Assembly: GCA_963779225.1 (NCBI GenBank)
Contig: CAVZWW010000001.1
Location: 372,001 to 436,000, forward strand
Direction of reading: 5' to 3'
DNA from: CAVPCZ01 sp963779225
GTDB lineage: Bacteria; Bacteroidota; Ignavibacteria; UBA10030; UBA6906
DNA: 64,000 bases
Shown: piece after piece, positions 7,453 through 15,819 of the stretch
How positions within the stretch are numbered: position 1 is the stretch's first letter
How the letters are laid out: each line of letters starts with the position of its first letter
Program-made: the position numbers and the translations under genes
Notes under the pieces: generated by a model
The model's database searches: none
Told to the model about the DNA's origin: nothing
What the model saw: the letters and a program-made list of their open reading frames with translations, nothing else

Positions 7453-7636
7453 GGCAGGCCTCCTTCTGGGTACATGTTGGTGTAATAAACTGTCGAACAA
7501 CGGGACAACCTTCTGAACGGTGTGTGTCTGAATATACATCAGGACGGTCGCCATGTCTGTGCCGGGGCGCATGAGCAGACATGAGTCGCCGGTTCTTCCG
7601 GAAGGTGCTACAATAACGGCACCCGAACCTTTGGAC

Positions 7637-7665
7637 TTGCCGCTCAACGACAGGTTTTGTATATT
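7637..7665 (+). promoter_or_regulatory. Promoter for tRNA(CAU)
   Basis: TTGCCG (7637-7642), 17-base spacer, TATATT (7660-7665), about 47 bases before the tRNA. The same TATATT -10 recurs before the tRNA-rpmG operon and the HAD gene. Confidence 0.5.
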
Positions 7666-7711
7666 GTGAAGGTACCGGATTGCTTCGTTTTTTTGACCGT
7701 CCGGCTCTCCC

Positions 7712-7785
7712 GGGCCCTTAGCTCAGTCGGTTAGAGCAGCAGACTCATAATCTGCGGGTCGTAGGTTCGAGTCCTACAGGGCCCA
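7712..7785 (+). tRNA. tRNA with CAU anticodon (elongator Met or Ile2)
   Basis: A 74-nt cloverleaf: acceptor GGGCCCT/AGGGCCC, D-arm, anticodon stem GCAGA/TCTGC enclosing CTCATAA, and T-arm GTAGG/CCTAC with loop TTCGAGT. The anticodon is CAU. The body looks as much like minor Ile tRNA (lysidine-modified CAU) as elongator Met, so identity is left open. 3' CCA is not encoded. Confidence 0.93.
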
Positions 7786-7854
7786 CTCCACTCCTCTCCT
7801 CTCCCATCACTCCCCCCCTCCACCCCGCTCCTTTGAAAAAACTTCCAGAAACGT

Positions 7855-7870
7855 TGGCGTAGAATTTGCA
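7855..7870 (+). promoter_or_regulatory. Sigma-54 type (-24/-12) promoter before the pilus cluster
   Basis: TGGCGTAGAATTTGCA has GG and GC exactly 12 bases apart, as in the consensus TGGCACG-N4-TTGCW. The -12 part TTGCA is perfect; the -24 part keeps TGGC. It is 54 bases before the response-regulator start. Two further sites in the cluster support it. Confidence 0.55.
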
Positions 7871-7924
7871 TAAGTATCCGACATGATACGGGCGGCAATA
7901 AGTCCAAGTAAAGGCGGATAACCT

Positions 7925-8305
7925 ATGAAAATCCTTCTCGTCGACGATGAACGGGGCTTCCTGGACGTGATGGGGGATATTTTACGCGAGAACGGCCACG
8001 AGGTGATTGTTGCAGAACACGGCAAGCAGGCGCGTGAATTCCTGGAATTTGAACAAATTGACCTGATTATCTCCGATGTCTTCATGCCCACTCTGGACGG
8101 TCTTCGCTTTCATGACTATGTGCGGGAATTTACCGCCGTGCAGGATATCCCCTTTATTTTCATGTCTGGATATGACGATGAACACACGCAGGGGCTCGTC
8201 ATTGATCCATCCATCGACTTTTTCCTGAGTAAGACCGCTCCCATCGAGAATCTGCTCGATCTCGTAGAAACGCTCAAGACTACCAAAGAATCGAAAACGG
8301 AATAG
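7925..8305 (+). CDS. Single-domain response regulator (CheY-like)
   Basis: A 126-residue receiver domain with no output domain. Acidic pocket Asp7/Asp8, phospho-acceptor Asp51 in IISDVFMP, Ser81 in FIFMSGYDD, and Lys103 in FFLSKTAP are all present, so it should be phosphorylatable. An AAGG sequence lies about 10 bases before the ATG. It is 11 bp before the first PilB gene and behind a sigma-54-like promoter, so it probably acts on pilus function through protein contact, as CheY- or PilG/PilH-like proteins do. No cognate kinase is adjacent. Confidence 0.88.
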   Translation: MKILLVDDERGFLDVMGDILRENGHEVIVAEHGKQAREFLEFEQIDLIISDVFMPTLDGLRFHDYVREFTAVQDIPFIFMSGYDDEHTQGLVIDPSIDFFLSKTAPIENLLDLVETLKTTKESKTE

Positions 8306-8316
8306 CCAGTCGGGCC

Positions 8317-10134
8317 ATGGAAAACAAAGAACAGGGAACAGCTTTGACGGGTGTCCGGACATCAAACACCGCCCCGACTCCCGTGCTTGCCTCTTTCATC
8401 GAATACCTTGTCAGAAACCAGGTCATAACCAAAGACCAGGCTATCCAGGCGACGGAATGGAAACGCCAGAATGAAACCGACAAGCGTCCGCTCCTGGAAG
8501 TGCTCAAGGAGGAATTCGGCGTATCCGCAGATCAGCTGGGCCAACACGTGGCGCAGTACTACGCATTCCGGACAATCGAACCGCGGGAACGCCACGTTCG
8601 CCGGCTCCTCGTGGCCGATGCAGGCAAAATCATACGCGCCCTCCCGGATGCAACAGTCCAGCTTCTGATCAAACATAAACTCCTGCCGTTCGATCTTGCC
8701 GAGAACCAGCCGGATAAGCTGGTTCTTATCACGCCTAATCCGGCGGACCGGGAAATCCACGAATTGGCGCGTGCTTTTCCACACAAGAAATTCGAAATCT
8801 GCTACATGCGGGAGAGCGACTGGACCGATTACCTGCAAAAAGTCCTCGCCGAACGGGAAAAAACCACCGCGGAACCCGTTGTTGTGGCCGTTGACGAACC
8901 AAGTGAGTCTGATTTTGAATCGCTCATGGAGCGTGAAGTCGTTCGAGCCCAGCTGCATGCGCAATTGGGTGCAGTGCTTGAAGATGCCATCCGGGGCGGT
9001 GCGACGGAAATCCATATCGCTCCGCGCGCTGCACGCAAAACGGAGATCCTCTTCCGCATCGAAGGCCGTCTTGCCGTCTGGCACACGATTGACAATGCGC
9101 GCTGCGAGGCCGTTCTCTACGCGCTCAAAGGGCTTGGAGCCAGCATGGATCGCTTCGAGCGGCTGGCCGCCCAGCAAGGGGTGATCATGCGATCCCTCGA
9201 CAACCGGACACTTCGCTTCACGGTTTCGATACTCCCGCTGCATGCACGGGAACAGGGTGTTCGCGCGGAGTCCGCTGTTATTCACGTCATGCGGGAGGCG
9301 GAAGGAATTCCCCCGCTTGACAGACTTGGGATGGATGATCATTCGCTATTGATTCTCAACGATGCTCTTGCATCGATGCGGGGATTGATCGTGGTTGCGG
9401 GGCCGGCCCGCAGCGGGAAAACCACCACCATTGCGTCGGCTCTACGCTCGCTGATCAAACCGACGCTGAATATCATCACTGTGGAGGAACCGGTTGAATT
9501 CCTCCTCGACGGGGTGCGGCAGGTGAAACTCAACCCCCGACTGGGATATCTCGATGCGATCGACCTATTGACTGATCACGATCCGGATGTGGTGATGCTG
9601 GGGGAGATCCGCAGTCCAGAAGTAGCCAATATTGCACTCAGGTTGGCGAATATCGGCCACCTGGTTCTTTCAACCATGGCAGCCAGGGACACGACCTCCG
9701 CCGTCATGAAACTCATCGACATGACGCACAGCCCTCTCCTGGTCGGCGAGGGAATTCGCGCAGTCCTCGCACAGCAGGCCGTGCGTCTGGTATGTGATCG
9801 ATGCAAGAAAACCCTTTCTGCTTCCGCGACTCAGCAGGCCCTGACCCGGCTCCGTTTCACACTGCCGGATGCTACAGGCGAACCGAAACTTTTCCGCGCT
9901 GCCGGTTGCATCGATTGCCTTGCGGGATATCGTGGACATGAACTGCTGTTTGAGGCCTTTTCGGCATCTCCGGCAATCCGCGAAATCATCGCCGGTGCGG
10001 CAGAGCGGATTGACTACCGCACACTTTCGGGTGCACTGCAAAGTGAAGGGCTTGTGTCCCTGCGGCAGAAGGCCCTCGACATGGTGTGCAGCGGCGTTAC
10101 CAGTGTCGACGAACTTCTCCCTTTCGTTGTATAA
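8317..10134 (+). CDS. PilB/GspE-like ATPase with degenerate His box
   Basis: A 605-residue secretion ATPase. The N-terminal GspE/MshE-N like region spans about 25-180; a second N-domain about 210-330; then Walker A GPARSGKTT (362-370) and Walker B HDPDVVMLGE (421-430). Two CxxC pairs (CDRC, CIDC) form the zinc site of PilB/GspE. Where active PilB enzymes have the His box STLHTND, this one has STMAARD (452-458), so catalysis or coupling may be altered. It would energise or regulate pilus assembly together with the second ATPase at 12.8 kb. The start follows the regulator stop by 11 bp. Confidence 0.85.
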   Translation: MENKEQGTALTGVRTSNTAPTPVLASFIEYLVRNQVITKDQAIQATEWKRQNETDKRPLLEVLKEEFGVSADQLGQHVAQYYAFRTIEPRERHVRRLLVADAGKIIRALPDATVQLLIKHKLLPFDLAENQPDKLVLITPNPADREIHELARAFPHKKFEICYMRESDWTDYLQKVLAEREKTTAEPVVVAVDEPSESDFESLMEREVVRAQLHAQLGAVLEDAIRGGATEIHIAPRAARKTEILFRIEGRLAVWHTIDNARCEAVLYALKGLGASMDRFERLAAQQGVIMRSLDNRTLRFTVSILPLHAREQGVRAESAVIHVMREAEGIPPLDRLGMDDHSLLILNDALASMRGLIVVAGPARSGKTTTIASALRSLIKPTLNIITVEEPVEFLLDGVRQVKLNPRLGYLDAIDLLTDHDPDVVMLGEIRSPEVANIALRLANIGHLVLSTMAARDTTSAVMKLIDMTHSPLLVGEGIRAVLAQQAVRLVCDRCKKTLSASATQQALTRLRFTLPDATGEPKLFRAAGCIDCLAGYRGHELLFEAFSASPAIREIIAGAAERIDYRTLSGALQSEGLVSLRQKALDMVCSGVTSVDELLPFVV

Positions 10135-10329
10135 CGCGACCTGCACCCGGTGTTTTCCTTCTTTCGGCGTGTCCGGTGCGTGTCCCTATCCCTTTTTCTC
10201 TACTCATGCTGACCCCCGCTTTGCAATATCTGCAGGTAAGAATTACCTCGCCGGTGGAGAAATGACACCTTTCTCTCATCCAACTTGTGAGAATCCGCGG
10301 TATCGGGCATCCTGACGCTTCTGCGACAC

Positions 10330-10345
10330 TGGCATGGAGCTTGCA
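10330..10345 (+). promoter_or_regulatory. Sigma-54 type (-24/-12) promoter of first pilin gene
   Basis: TGGCATGGAGCTTGCA matches TGGCACG-N4-TTGCW at 11 of 12 defined positions (T for C at the sixth). It lies 79 bases before the pilin ATG. Pilin genes in many bacteria are driven by sigma-54 with PilR-type activators. The rest of this 290-base gap (10135-10424) shows no gene; no activator-binding repeat was recognised. Confidence 0.7.
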
Positions 10346-10424
10346 TTAATACCGGACAGTGAACGGGACATCGGTACACAGGTAATTCGTAACGTAACAT
10401 TCACATTCATAAAGGAGCGGCACC

Positions 10425-10835
10425 ATGGGACAGCAGCAACTTTTGCTCATCATCCTCGGCGTTATCGTGGTTGGGATCGCGGTTGCGGTCGGTATCACGA
10501 TGTTCACGGACAACGCAGTCAACGCAAACCGTGACGCAGTGACCAATGACCTGGTTAACCTCGCGGCCCGCGCGCAGCAGTTCTATCGTCGTCCCACAGC
10601 GCTGGGTGGCGGTGGCAATTCGTTTGTCGGTTTGACGGCCGATGCCGCCGGTCTGCGTAAACTGACCAACCGTGGCACGAATGCCAACGGCACATATACT
10701 GTCAAAGCCGCCGGTACGGCTACGGGCGTGGTGCTGGAGGGAATTGGAACGGAATATGCCGATGGGACCAACAAGGTCACGATGGAAATGCATGTCTTCA
10801 ACGACAAAGCAGACAGCGTGGTCATTCTCTACTAG
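10425..10835 (+). CDS. Pilin-like protein 1 (Met-Gly start), candidate major pilin
   Basis: A 136-residue protein with AAAGGAG before the ATG. The N-terminus is MGQQQ followed directly by a hydrophobic helix (about 6-26: 'LLLIILGVIVVGIAVAVGI'), then an amphipathic helix and a Gly-rich turn (LGGGGNSF) and a beta-rich C-terminus. This is the shape of a type IV pilin, but there is no basic leader and no GFTLIE motif; Gly2 could be the prepilin-peptidase position. It is closely related to the next gene. Being first behind a sigma-54 promoter and followed by an mRNA hairpin suggests the major subunit. Confidence 0.65.
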   Translation: MGQQQLLLIILGVIVVGIAVAVGITMFTDNAVNANRDAVTNDLVNLAARAQQFYRRPTALGGGGNSFVGLTADAAGLRKLTNRGTNANGTYTVKAAGTATGVVLEGIGTEYADGTNKVTMEMHVFNDKADSVVILY

Positions 10836-10846
10836 CAACGAAGCTA

Positions 10847-10872
10847 CGGGCCCCTGCGATGGCAGGGGCCCG
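10847..10872 (+). other. Intercistronic hairpin between pilin genes
   Basis: An 11-bp perfect stem (10847-10857 with 10862-10872), loop of four bases, 11 bases after the first pilin stop. It is followed by GTGTGTGT, not a T-run, so it is better read as a 3'-stabilising or partial-terminator element that would raise pilin 1 message over downstream genes. Confidence 0.6.
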
Positions 10873-10905
10873 GTGTGTGTGTCGGACCAAGGGGGCGGGT
10901 GAGCG

Positions 10906-11289
10906 ATGGGAAGTCAGCAGTTACTCCTGTTAATAGTCGGTACGCTGATGATTGGTCTGATGATCGCCGTCGGGATCAACCTGTTTGTTGACAATGCGGC
11001 GTCATCGAACAGGGATTCGGTTGCCAATGATCTGGCCGCGCTTGCTTCCCGGGCGCAGGTATACCAGAAGAAGCCGCGCTGTCTTGGCGGAGGCGGGGGA
11101 TCGTTCAAGGGGTTCACACTCACCAATGCGTCGAAGAATGCCAACGGAACGTTCTCCGTAGCGTTGGCGGAGAATTCCACGGTGACGATCGAAGGCATCG
11201 GAAACGAGATCGGCTTCGATCGGGTGACGAACGTCAAGGTGACGGTGACCGTGGCTGCGGACACGATCTCCGTGGCAGAGTTGAACTGA
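10906..11289 (+). CDS. Pilin-like protein 2 (Met-Gly start)
   Basis: A 127-residue paralogue of pilin-like protein 1. Shared features: MG-S/Q-QQLLL N-terminus running straight into the membrane helix, 'VDNAASSNRDSVANDL' matching 'TDNAVNANRDAVTNDL', a Tyr/Phe-x-Lys/Arg-Lys/Arg-Pro stretch and LGGGGGSF. The C-terminal beta domain differs. A single Cys lies in 'KPRCLGG'. It is probably a second or minor subunit. It follows the hairpin and precedes pilC. Confidence 0.62.
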   Translation: MGSQQLLLLIVGTLMIGLMIAVGINLFVDNAASSNRDSVANDLAALASRAQVYQKKPRCLGGGGGSFKGFTLTNASKNANGTFSVALAENSTVTIEGIGNEIGFDRVTNVKVTVTVAADTISVAELN

Positions 11290-11442
11290 CAGAGTGTAGG
11301 ACCGGGGAGTCGTATAGGGGGCCGTCTCCCTTTGTTGGTTTCCGCGTCAACCGGATGGGGGTCCGGCTGACAGGTGAGCGGAGCCAACAGGGGGGAGGAA
11401 ACCCTTTTCGTGTTTAGAGGCACAGAGAGGACGAGGCAGACT

Positions 11443-12822
11443 ATGGCGGAATTCAGGATTGAAGGAATCACGGTAGCGGGGAAACCCGTCCAGGGGTCAC
11501 TCGAGGCGGAATCGCTCCGCTCGGCGAAGAGCAAAGCCTCGCAGCTGGCGTCACAGCGAAAGTTCAAAGTGCTGCACGTCATCCCCCGGTCCACCTGGAT
11601 GTACAAGGTTCAGCGCGGCACGGAAAAGCCAATTACCGGCGAGCAGAAAGCCTTCACCAGAGCGGAGGTGGAAGATGCCCTGCAGAAAATGGGCTACCGG
11701 GTGCTCCGCGTTCAGAAACGGTTCTTCGAGTTCCGGTCCGCGCCTCCCTCTACGGAAATCGTTACGTTTGTCCGCGTGAGCGCCGACCTGATCCGGCAGA
11801 AGCTCCCGTTCAACGAGATTTTGCAGCTGCTGGTGAATGATATTGAAAACCGTACGCTCCGCGAGGCCATTAAAGAGATCAACATCGAGCTGAAGCAGGG
11901 ACGAGACAGTGAAAAGACGTTTGTGAAGCACGAAGCGGTGCTCGGCCGTTTCACAGCGCACATGCTCGGTCTTGCTTCCAAAAGCGGCAACATGGCGGAG
12001 ATTTATGACAGCACGGCGAAGTTTCTCGAGCGTCAGGTGGAGTTCAAGAAAAACCTGAAAAGTGCGCTGATCACGCCGCTCATCACCCTTGTTGTTCTGT
12101 TCGGCGCCGTGGTGTACTATGTCGGGTATATCTTCCCGTCCACCGCGAAACTGTTCGTCAAGTTCAAGATCGATCTCCCGCCGATGACCAAAGCCACGCT
12201 GGCGGCAAGTGATTTTCTCGTGGACAACATCCTGATCATCGTCCTTGCGGCAATCATACCGATTGTCATCGCCATGCGGTATTTCTCGACCGAACAGGGG
12301 CGGCTGGTGCGGGACCGGTACATCTGGAACATTCCGGTGCTCGGCGTGCTCCTCCACAAGACCAGCATTGAGATCTTCTGCCGCGTGTTCTATGCGCTGT
12401 ACAGCGGTTCGGGTGAAAATATCGAAGTCATCCGGATGGCGGCGGAGGCTTGTGGAAACAAGCACATGGAAAACCGGGTGAAGAGTATTGCCATTCCCAT
12501 GATGATCCAGAAAGGGGCCGGCATTACCGAAGCATTCGAGGCGACGGGGGTCTTCACCAAGACGGCGATCGCGAGGTTCCATTCCGGCGCTGAGACCGGG
12601 ACGGTCAAGAACACCGCCCTGCAACTGGCGGAGTACTACGAAAAAGAGACCACCTACAAGATGAAGAATGTTATCGAATTCATCCAGCTCTGGATCTCGC
12701 TGATCATCATGCTTGTGCTGACCGCCCTGACAATCGTTTCTTCGGAGACGGCGACCATCCGTCCGAAGAATCCCGCGGCCGGTCAGGTTATCGAACTGTC
12801 AATCGAGCGGCCTCTCACATAA
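11443..12822 (+). CDS. PilC/GspF-family inner-membrane assembly platform protein
   Basis: A 459-residue polytopic protein from the ATG at 11443 (a GTG at 11374 is possible but lacks the family start). About 100 N-terminal residues carry a small beta-rich region seen in PilC ('FRIEGITVAGKPVQGSLEA') that appears twice, the second copy around 'TRAEVEDALQKMGYRVLRVQ'. Two GspF domains follow, with membrane segments near 225-245, 275-295 and 418-440. GspF/PilC transmits ATPase motion to the pilin pool. It lies between the pilins and the second PilB, as in T4P/T2SS operons. Confidence 0.85.
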   Translation: MAEFRIEGITVAGKPVQGSLEAESLRSAKSKASQLASQRKFKVLHVIPRSTWMYKVQRGTEKPITGEQKAFTRAEVEDALQKMGYRVLRVQKRFFEFRSAPPSTEIVTFVRVSADLIRQKLPFNEILQLLVNDIENRTLREAIKEINIELKQGRDSEKTFVKHEAVLGRFTAHMLGLASKSGNMAEIYDSTAKFLERQVEFKKNLKSALITPLITLVVLFGAVVYYVGYIFPSTAKLFVKFKIDLPPMTKATLAASDFLVDNILIIVLAAIIPIVIAMRYFSTEQGRLVRDRYIWNIPVLGVLLHKTSIEIFCRVFYALYSGSGENIEVIRMAAEACGNKHMENRVKSIAIPMMIQKGAGITEAFEATGVFTKTAIARFHSGAETGTVKNTALQLAEYYEKETTYKMKNVIEFIQLWISLIIMLVLTALTIVSSETATIRPKNPAAGQVIELSIERPLT

Positions 12823-12834
12823 ACGACCGAACCC

Positions 12835-14628
12835 ATGCCGCCCATCGACATAACGGACAAAATCGGCTTCGCACTCCTCAAGAAGGGGGTCATCGATTAT
12901 GAGACCCTCGAGAAGTCCCTGAAAATCAAGGATGGAGAAGACAAAAAAAACCGTCGGAATCTCGGGCAGATTCTGGTGAATGATTTTGGCGCCGATCATG
13001 ATGCGGTCTTCCGTGAGGTGGCGGATCTGTATGCATTCCGCGAGGTGTACCTTGCCGACGAGGCGATGGATAACGGGCGTGTCGAGTTCGTCAAGAAATA
13101 CGTGGACGGCCTTCCGCAGAATGTCCGTGACATGGTGGTCCAATCGCGGATGCTCCCGCTCCGGTACGACGAGAAACAACCGGACAAGCTGATCATCGTC
13201 GCGGCGGACCCGACGGACCGGCGCATTCCGATGATCGCGCGGGAATTCGGCGCCAAGAAGTACGAGGTGGCCTATTGCCGCCTGAAAGATCTGCAGAACC
13301 TCCTCGAGCAGGTCATACCCCCGCAAAACGAATTCCTGAAGCTCCTGGAAGACTCCAAGGTCGGCATCCAGGTGAAGGAGGAAGACGACGAGAACGCCCT
13401 CGATGAGGACGCGCTCGAAGCCGAAATCAGCAAGAGCGCCCTCGTGAATCTGGTGGAAGGCGCTCTGGTGGAGGCGGTGCGCTCCGGTGCGAGCGATGTT
13501 CACATCATCGCCAAGGAAGGGAACCGGACGGAGTTCTGGTTCCGGACCGACGGCAACCTGAAGCTCTGGCATGTCCAGGAAAAAACCATGCCGGAGGCGG
13601 TGGCGGCTGTGGTGAAGGACCGTTCGAAAAATGTAGACCGGTTCGAGCGCGAGGCGTCGCAAGACGGCTTCATCCAGCGCCTGATTGACGACCACATGAT
13701 CCGCTTCCGCGTCTCCATCATGCCCATCGTGGGGGTGGAGTTCCGGCACAAATACGAGAGCATCGTCATCCGCGTGCTGGATGACCGGAAGGTCATCACC
13801 GATCTGAGCAAGCTGGGCTTGCAGGGCCCCGCGCGCCAGTTCTTCCACCAGGCGATCGCAAAGCCCCAGGGTATCGTGATTCTCACCGGGCCGACAGGCA
13901 GCGGCAAGAGCACCACCCTGATCGCCGCCCTGCATCAGGTGATCGACCCGACGGTGAATGTGCTGACCGTGGAAGATCCGGTGGAATACATCATCCGGGG
14001 TGCGCGGCAGCTGCGGATCAGCCCGAAAATGAATTTCGACCAGGCCATCCGCGGGATCCTGCGCCACGATCCCGACATCGTTCTGGTGGGCGAGATGCGC
14101 GATAAAGCCACGGCGGAAATCGCCGTGAAGCTTGCCAATACGGGTCACCTCACCTTCTCCACGCTCCACACCAACGACGCACCCAGCGCGGTGGCCCGTT
14201 TGTACAAAATGGGGGTCGAGCCTTTCCTGATCGCGTATGCCATCAACATCATCGTGGCCCAGCGCCTTGTGCGCACCCTGTGCAAACAGTGCAAGCGGCC
14301 GCTGGAAAAGGCGCAGATCGACCGGGACGTCTATCTGAAGTTCGGGTTCACGGAAGAAGACCTCGAACAGTGCACGATCTACGAAGCCACAGGCTGCGAC
14401 AAGTGTAACGGCGGCTACAAGGGTCGCGCCGCGATCCACGAGGCCCTCTACTTCACGAGGGAAATCCGCAATATGATCGCGAAGTCAGGTTCAGACGTGG
14501 ACGAGGACAGCATACGCGAACAGGCGATGAAAGACGGCATGTGGACGCTCCGCCGTTCGGGTATTGAACGGATCAAACAGGGGGAAACGACCCTGGAAGA
14601 AATTGCATCAGCCACAACGGACGACTGA
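12835..14628 (+). CDS. PilB/GspE assembly ATPase
   Basis: A 597-residue ATPase with complete motifs: Walker A GPTGSGKST (352-360), Walker B HDPDIVLVGE (411-420), His box STLHTND (442-448) and the CxxC...CxxC zinc site (CKQC, CDKC). It has the same two N-terminal domains as the 605-residue paralogue at 8.3 kb. This is the likely extension or secretion motor, working with PilC. It starts 12 bp after pilC and is followed after 3 bp by a pilin-like gene, consistent with one operon. Confidence 0.92.
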   Translation: MPPIDITDKIGFALLKKGVIDYETLEKSLKIKDGEDKKNRRNLGQILVNDFGADHDAVFREVADLYAFREVYLADEAMDNGRVEFVKKYVDGLPQNVRDMVVQSRMLPLRYDEKQPDKLIIVAADPTDRRIPMIAREFGAKKYEVAYCRLKDLQNLLEQVIPPQNEFLKLLEDSKVGIQVKEEDDENALDEDALEAEISKSALVNLVEGALVEAVRSGASDVHIIAKEGNRTEFWFRTDGNLKLWHVQEKTMPEAVAAVVKDRSKNVDRFEREASQDGFIQRLIDDHMIRFRVSIMPIVGVEFRHKYESIVIRVLDDRKVITDLSKLGLQGPARQFFHQAIAKPQGIVILTGPTGSGKSTTLIAALHQVIDPTVNVLTVEDPVEYIIRGARQLRISPKMNFDQAIRGILRHDPDIVLVGEMRDKATAEIAVKLANTGHLTFSTLHTNDAPSAVARLYKMGVEPFLIAYAINIIVAQRLVRTLCKQCKRPLEKAQIDRDVYLKFGFTEEDLEQCTIYEATGCDKCNGGYKGRAAIHEALYFTREIRNMIAKSGSDVDEDSIREQAMKDGMWTLRRSGIERIKQGETTLEEIASATTDD

Positions 14629-14631
14629 CCC

Positions 14632-15138
14632 ATGGGACTCGGACAATCGATGCTCGGCGTGCTGGCGCTCGGTCTTCTGGGCACGGTAATTCTGATGATG
14701 AACACCAGCACCCTGGACAGCGGATCGTCGGTGGAGACAACCGAATTTGTGATCATGGGGACCTCTCTCGGCATCTCGCAGCTGGAAAAGGCGTCCGGAA
14801 AGGCGTTCGACGAAAAGACCGTGAACTCCGACATCACCGGCCCCAGCAGCCTCAGCTCATCTCTCGGGCCGGACGGCGGGGAATCGACGGAAGCCAAGTT
14901 CGACGATTATGACGACTACAACGGGTTCACCAAGTGGGTGAACGGGGACACGCTCAATTTCCGGTCGGCGAGTTTTCTCGTTCGAGATTCCGTCGACTAC
15001 GTCACCATCTCCGGAAACGCGGTGGTATCGTCGGGATCGCGAACCTATCATAAGCGCCACCGGGTCTGGGTGTCCAGTCCGTCAATGCAGGACACGCTCC
15101 AGTTTACATCGGTCTACAGTTACTGGTTCTTTCGCTAA
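14632..15138 (+). CDS. Pilin-like protein 3 (Met-Gly start)
   Basis: A 168-residue protein beginning MGLGQSMLG followed by a helix to about residue 23. The rest is Ser/Thr- and Asp-rich, ending in 'FTSVYSYWFFR'. No known domain was recognised beyond the pilin-like N-terminus. It starts three bases after the pilB stop, so translation is probably coupled. Likely a minor pilin or pseudopilin. Confidence 0.5.
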   Translation: MGLGQSMLGVLALGLLGTVILMMNTSTLDSGSSVETTEFVIMGTSLGISQLEKASGKAFDEKTVNSDITGPSSLSSSLGPDGGESTEAKFDDYDDYNGFTKWVNGDTLNFRSASFLVRDSVDYVTISGNAVVSSGSRTYHKRHRVWVSSPSMQDTLQFTSVYSYWFFR

Positions 15139-15162
15139 CATTGCGCGGGGGAGGATCCCACC

Positions 15163-15807
15163 ATGGGATCACAGGTTGTAATTGATCTAATCGGATCCAT
15201 GATTCTGTTCGGCTGGCTGCTGCTGACATCCATCAGGATATCCGTGGCAAACTCCGAGAATCTGCAGACCTACGGAGGGGAGTTGCTCGTCCAGGAAAAC
15301 CTGGTGGAGGTCACGAAATTGCTGGAGTATGATTTCCGGAAGATCGGTTTCTGCCTTGAGCCGAACCTGATACCCGATCCGACGAGGGCCATCCTGCTCG
15401 CGGATTCCACGCGCATAAAGTTTCTGAGTGATGTGGATCTGGACGGCACAGGGCCGGATGGCACGGTTGACAGCGTCTACTACTACCTCGGTCCGGTCAG
15501 CGAACTTGCATCAACACAGAACCCGCGCGACTGCCTTCTATACCGTGTGATCAACACCGAGACGGCGAAGGGGGCGAACCTGGGCGTGACGCAGTTCAAA
15601 CTGAGCTATTTTGATGCGCAGGGAAATGTGCTCGCGCTTCCTATCACCGGACTGAATCTACAGAAAATACAGACCATTCAGATATCGCTGATCCTGGAAA
15701 ATGTCACGGCATCAGAGCTGGCGGAAACCGCGCCCATCAACACACAGTTTTCTTCCGCGTTCTGGCAGCAAATGCGGCTGTCTTCGCGCAATTATCGTAA
15801 CCGGTGA
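15163..15807 (+). CDS. Pilin-like protein 4 (Met-Gly start)
   Basis: A 214-residue protein starting MGSQVVIDLIGSMILFGWLL, again with a helix from the very N-terminus and a GGAGG site upstream. The segment 'ELLVQENLVEVTKLLEYDFRKIGF' resembles the stretch after the helix in PilW/GspJ-type minor pseudopilins, with later beta strands. Assignment to that class is inferred from shape and position in the row of three. Confidence 0.5.
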   Translation: MGSQVVIDLIGSMILFGWLLLTSIRISVANSENLQTYGGELLVQENLVEVTKLLEYDFRKIGFCLEPNLIPDPTRAILLADSTRIKFLSDVDLDGTGPDGTVDSVYYYLGPVSELASTQNPRDCLLYRVINTETAKGANLGVTQFKLSYFDAQGNVLALPITGLNLQKIQTIQISLILENVTASELAETAPINTQFSSAFWQQMRLSSRNYRNR

Positions 15808-15819
15808 GGGGGGACCTCC

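Noticed and set aside
7453..7647. N-terminal extension of the 59-residue small protein
   Set aside because: The ATG at 7452 has a strong ribosome-binding site and matches the start of the paralogue; the extension has no counterpart.
12799..14439. Open frame of 546 codons on the minus strand opposite the second PilB
   Set aside because: Shadow frame; the plus strand encodes complete Walker and zinc motifs.
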